From assembly GCA_009702945.1 (NCBI GenBank), contig WLGZ01000032.1:1-8398 (forward strand): a stretch of 8,398 bases of DNA. The letters are read 5' to 3'. Made by a program: the position numbers and the translations under genes. The notes below the pieces were generated by a model. It was not told where the DNA came from. It was given only the letters and a program-made list of their open reading frames with translations, and ran no database searches. Positions within the stretch are counted from its first letter, which is position 1. Each line of letters starts with the position of its first letter. The DNA is from Actinomycetota bacterium (GTDB taxonomy: Bacteria; Actinomycetota; Actinomycetes; S36-B12; UBA5976). This document shows positions 6,015-8,398 of the stretch, piece by piece.

Positions 6015-6940
6015 TTTGTTTCCTTAGCTGGGAATTGGCCGGCGCGGCCAACTAATCCTGGGGCATCTTTTTCAAGTGCTTTAGATAACCATGATGCCGT
6101 ACTTACTAGCGCGTCATGATTTAGGCCAGTGATGACGCCCGAACGCTCAAGCATGTAGTTCAAATCTTCAGTGGCAATGTTTCCAGTTGCATTAGGCGCA
6201 AACGGACAGCCACCAAATCCACCAACACTGCTGTCGAAGCCAACAAAACCAGCTTCTAAACCAGCAAGCGCGTTGGCATAACCGTTGTTACGAGTGTTGT
6301 GAAGGTGAAGGCGCATTGGCTCAGTTGCAAAGCGCTCTCGTACTGCGTTACCCAAAGCGCGAACCTGCCAAGGCACGCCAACGCCGATGGTGTCAGCCAA
6401 GCCAACTTCAGCCAAGTGAAGTCCAACCATGCCATCAAGTACGCGAGCAACTTGATCAGTTGGAACTTCGCCTGCGAATGGACAGCCAAATGCCACAGCA
6501 ACAGTCATTGTTAATGGAACGTTTTCTTCCTTGCAAACATCAGAAACTTCTTTAGCCAGAACCAACATCTCGGCAACAGTTACATTCTGATTAGCAAGAC
6601 TCATCTCGTCGGTACCTGGAATAACTAAATGAACTTCATCTACTTTGCTATCAAGCGCCCGTTCTAGGCCCTTACGGTTCAAAATCAAACCAGAGTAAGA
6701 AACTCCATTACCGCGAGGCAGTCCAGCCATAACCTCTTCGGCATTAGCCATCTGGGGAACTCGAGTCGGGTGCACAAAGGCCACGGCCTCAATCCGCTTA
6801 GCTCCGGCATTGCACAGTTGGGTGATCAAGTCAATGCGCTGATCTACCGAAAGTGGGATTTTTTCATTCTGAAGGCCATCTCGGGGAGAGACTTCAATAA
6901 TGGAAATATCGTTGCGAGGAGTGGGTATTGTGGCGGTCAT
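6011..6940 (-). CDS. HMG-CoA lyase family enzyme (hydroxymethylglutaryl-CoA lyase or related 3-hydroxyacyl-CoA lyase)
   Basis: From the ATG at 6940 the protein has 309 residues, typical of bacterial HMG-CoA lyases, which split HMG-CoA into acetoacetate and acetyl-CoA. The catalytic segment SPRDGLQNE gives Arg20 and Asp21, Glu52 follows, and the metal ligands His212 and His214 are in LHLHNTRNNG. The signature GGCPFAPNATGNIATED at 243-259 carries the mobile-loop Cys245 and Asn254. Two deviations stand out: the HDT-type motif of classical lyases is HNT here, and the usual GAS before GN is NAT. Related substrates such as citramalyl-CoA are therefore possible. A GTG at 6976 in frame would add 12 residues but would place the operator-like site inside the gene, so I prefer the ATG; neither start has a strong Shine-Dalgarno. 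First gene of the leftward operon, divergent from the CoA-transferase. Confidence 0.92.
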   Translation of the reverse strand: MTATIPTPRNDISIIEVSPRDGLQNEKIPLSVDQRIDLITQLCNAGAKRIEAVAFVHPTRVPQMANAEEVMAGLPRGNGVSYSGLILNRKGLERALDSKVDEVHLVIPGTDEMSLANQNVTVAEMLVLAKEVSDVCKEENVPLTMTVAVAFGCPFAGEVPTDQVARVLDGMVGLHLAEVGLADTIGVGVPWQVRALGNAVRERFATEPMRLHLHNTRNNGYANALAGLEAGFVGFDSSVGGFGGCPFAPNATGNIATEDLNYMLERSGVITGLNHDALVSTASWLSKALEKDAPGLVGRAGQFPAKETK

Positions 6941-6948
6941 AGGCCTAT

Positions 6949-6960
6949 TCTCGTACGAGA
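6949..6960. promoter_or_regulatory. Perfect 12-bp palindrome next to an operator-like site
   Basis: TCTCGTACGAGA is an exact palindrome eight bases upstream of the HMG-CoA lyase ATG. It directly abuts the operator-like site at 6961-6970. Its centre is 11 bp from the centre of that site, about one helical turn, so the two could be bound on the same DNA face. Whether it is bound by the GntR protein or another factor is unknown. Confidence 0.4.
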
Positions 6961-6970
6961 TGGTATACAA
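6961..6970. promoter_or_regulatory. Operator-like palindrome (TGGTATACAA), candidate GntR/FCD site
   Basis: The site matches TTGTATACAA at nine of ten positions and lies 21-30 bases upstream of the HMG-CoA lyase ATG. Read leftward its TATACC could serve as a -10 element, which would put the transcript start close to the ATG. Binding here would be expected to control the operon that ends with the GntR gene itself, a typical autoregulatory arrangement. Confidence 0.55.
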
Positions 6971-7044
6971 GTCCACCTGAATCGGGATATGGATTTCCCT
7001 GATTTATCGGGTTTTTTAGAATTTGAGTGGCAAATACGTTAAAT

Positions 7045-7056
7045 TTTGTATACAAA
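7045..7056. promoter_or_regulatory. Operator-like perfect palindrome TTTGTATACAAA, candidate GntR/FCD site
   Basis: This 12-bp palindrome is exact and is the best copy of the motif also seen at 2844 and 6961. It lies 29 bp upstream of the CoA-transferase GTG. Its TATACA could be the -10 of that gene; no convincing -35 was found at 16-18 bp. Its centre is 85 bp from the centre of the 6961 site, close to eight helical turns, so joint binding or looping across the divergent region is possible. Confidence 0.6.
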
Positions 7057-7071
7057 TAGAGCAGCCAATCG

Positions 7072-7078
7072 AAAAGGA
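7072..7078 (+). promoter_or_regulatory. Ribosome binding site deciding the CoA-transferase start
   Basis: AAAAGGA ends six bases before the GTG at 7085. It supports that codon over an in-frame TTG at 7046, which falls inside the operator-like palindrome and would add 13 residues unlike the family N-terminus. Confidence 0.7.
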
Positions 7079-7084
7079 TTAATT

Positions 7085-8281
7085 GTGACTGGACCACTAA
7101 GTGACCTACGACTTGTTGAACTAGGTCAATTACTAGCCGGACCTTATTGTGGCCAGCTCTTGGGCGATTACGGCGCGGAAGTCATCAAGATTGAAGATCC
7201 AAAGCGCGGCGACCCGCTTCGCGATTGGGGTCAAGAAAAAGCACACGGCAAGTCACTTTGGTGGCCGATTGCTGCTCGTAACAAGAAGTGTGTGACGGCA
7301 GATCTACGCACACCAGAAGGTCAGCAGATCGTAAAAGAACTTGTTGAACAATCCGACATGTTGCTAGAAAATTTCCGACCAGGAACTCTTGAGCGCTGGG
7401 GACTTGGTTATGACGTTTTGTCCAAAATCAATCCAGGCCTAATTTTGATTCGCGTCAGTGGCTACGGACAAACCGGACCTTACGCACCACGACCAGGCTA
7501 TGCATCAGTTGGTGAAGCTATGGGTGGACTTCGTTATGTAATCGGTGAACCAGATCGCATGCCAGCTCGCGCCGGAATTTCACTTGGTGATTCATTGGCC
7601 GCAACTTTTGCAACGCTTGGCGCATTGGCTGCGCTTCACTCGAAAGAAAAGACTGGTAAAGGCCAAGTTATCGATGCTTCGATTTATGAATCAGTAATGG
7701 CTTACATGGAGTCATTAATTCCGGAATGGGCCATTGGCGGTTACCAACGCGAGCGCACCGGTTCAGTTTTGCCGAAGATTACTCCAAGTAACGTTTACCC
7801 AACTAAGTCAGGCGAAATGCTTTTGATCGCCGCAAACATGGACACAGTATTTAAACGTCTTGCTCATGCAATGGGTAAGCCAGAACTTGCTGATGATCCA
7901 AAGTATGCAACTCACATTGCACGCGGCGACAACACCGCCGAGCTAGATGCCATGATTGGCGACTGGAGTCGGACCTGGGAAATGAAGGACTTGATCAATC
8001 ACTTGATCGAAGAAGAAGTTCCGCATGGCTTGGTTTACACCGCAAAAGACATGATTGCCGACCCACATATTCAAGCTCGTGAGTCGATTATCAATGTTGA
8101 TGTTCCTGGCGTTGGCGAATTCCCAATGCAAAACATCTTCCCGTTCTTCTCAGATACCAAGCCATCAATTCGTTGGAGTGGCCCAGCCCATGGCGAGCAC
8201 ACTGACGAAGTTTATGGAGATCTACTTGGTTACGACGCAGCGAAGTTAGCTGACTTACGCGCCAAGGGAATCATTAAGTAA
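7085..8281 (+). CDS. Family III (CaiB/BaiF) CoA-transferase
   Basis: Family III transferases move CoA from a donor such as succinyl-CoA to a carboxylate through an enzyme-bound aspartyl anhydride. From GTG 7085 the protein has 398 residues, the normal length. The N-terminal block LVELGQLLAGPYCGQLLGDYGAEVIKIE (9-36) and ENFRPGTLERWGLGYD (95-110) are typical CoA-binding core segments. The catalytic Asp falls at residue 169 in ISLGDSLAATFATLGALAAL, the same number as in formyl-CoA transferase and CaiB as I recall. The acceptor acid is not readable. Pairing with a divergent HMG-CoA-lyase-type gene points to a dicarboxylate such as 3-hydroxy-3-methylglutarate, citramalate or glutarate, as in human SUGCT-type enzymes; that part is inference. 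Its stop is 17 bp from the stop of the convergent partial gene at the right edge. Confidence 0.93.
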   Translation: MTGPLSDLRLVELGQLLAGPYCGQLLGDYGAEVIKIEDPKRGDPLRDWGQEKAHGKSLWWPIAARNKKCVTADLRTPEGQQIVKELVEQSDMLLENFRPGTLERWGLGYDVLSKINPGLILIRVSGYGQTGPYAPRPGYASVGEAMGGLRYVIGEPDRMPARAGISLGDSLAATFATLGALAALHSKEKTGKGQVIDASIYESVMAYMESLIPEWAIGGYQRERTGSVLPKITPSNVYPTKSGEMLLIAANMDTVFKRLAHAMGKPELADDPKYATHIARGDNTAELDAMIGDWSRTWEMKDLINHLIEEEVPHGLVYTAKDMIADPHIQARESIINVDVPGVGEFPMQNIFPFFSDTKPSIRWSGPAHGEHTDEVYGDLLGYDAAKLADLRAKGIIK

Positions 8282-8298
8282 CTCGCTCTAACTGAGAT

Positions 8299-8398
8299 TT
8301 ACTTGTACATCCAGGAATAGATTTCTGGACGACGATCGTTCCAAACTGGCCAGTCTTTGCGCGCCTGCGCAAGTAACGACATGTCGAGTTCCGCATGA
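8299..8398 (-). CDS. C-terminal fragment of a probable nitrilase-superfamily (carbon-nitrogen hydrolase) protein
   Basis: Reading leftward from the right edge, one frame stays open and ends with TAA at 8299-8301. It gives about 32 residues, ending in DWPVWNDRRPEIYSWMYK. A final helix with Asp-Leu/Met-x-x-Leu followed by R-x-x-W-P and then DRRPE-Y is the usual C-terminal signature of nitrilase-fold amidases such as carbamoylputrescine amidase, beta-ureidopropionase and related enzymes. The Glu-Lys-Cys catalytic residues would lie outside the window, so activity cannot be judged. If it is an amidase of carbamoyl or ureido acids, it could do the job of RutB, which belongs to a different fold. 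Only about a tenth of the protein is visible, so the family call is tentative. Confidence 0.55.
   Translation of the reverse strand, partial: HAELDMSLLAQARKDWPVWNDRRPEIYSWMYK

Noticed and set aside
6941..6976. HMG-CoA lyase starting at GTG 6976
   Set aside because: It would put the operator-like site and the adjoining palindrome inside coding sequence and add residues not typical of the family. Not excluded, since neither start has a strong Shine-Dalgarno.
7046..7084. Longer CoA-transferase starting at TTG 7046
   Set aside because: This start lies within the operator-like palindrome and has no ribosome binding site; GTG 7085 has AAAAGGA at proper spacing.

Overview
The window looks like a catabolic gene neighbourhood from a bacterium of moderate GC content. 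GTG starts with good Shine-Dalgarno sites, tight operons and the gene content would fit a streamlined actinobacterium such as a freshwater lineage. That placement is a low-to-moderate confidence guess; no rRNA or marker gene is present. Nine genes are visible, two of them cut by the window edges. No tRNA, rRNA, CRISPR array, insertion sequence or phage gene was seen.

Layout. (1) Minus strand, 1-2809: an alpha/beta hydrolase, an acyl-CoA dehydrogenase and a truncated EamA/DMT transporter, read in that order as a likely operon. (2) 2810-3031: a divergent control region with an operator-like palindrome, a 10-bp inverted repeat and a possible structured leader. (3) Plus strand, 3032-4099: rutA, a flavin-dependent pyrimidine oxygenase, closed by a strong bidirectional terminator. 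(4) Minus strand, 4161-6940: a tightly packed operon of HMG-CoA lyase family enzyme, WrbA-like quinone oxidoreductase, NAD(P)H-dependent FMN reductase and a GntR/FCD regulator. (5) 6941-7084: a second divergent control region with two more copies of the same operator-like motif. (6) Plus strand, 7085-8281: a family III (CaiB/BaiF) CoA-transferase. (7) Minus strand, 8299 to the right edge: the C-terminus of a probable nitrilase-family amidohydrolase.

How the genes may work together. RutA opens the uracil ring by flavin-dependent oxygenation, but the usual partners rutB, rutC, rutE, rutF and rutG are not in the window. Possible functional substitutes are present: a flavodoxin-fold FMN reductase for RutF, an alpha/beta hydrolase without a visible nucleophile for RutD, and perhaps a nitrilase-type amidase for RutB. 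To these is joined a CoA-dependent tail of CoA-transferase, acyl-CoA dehydrogenase and HMG-CoA-lyase-type carbon-carbon lyase, which suits a C5-C6 dicarboxylate better than the C3 product of uracil. TTGTATACAA-like palindromes occur in both divergent regions, and one FCD-type GntR regulator lies between them. This suggests a single regulon for a ring-opening pathway that differs from the canonical Rut system. The regulon is inferred from sequence only and the substrate is unknown.
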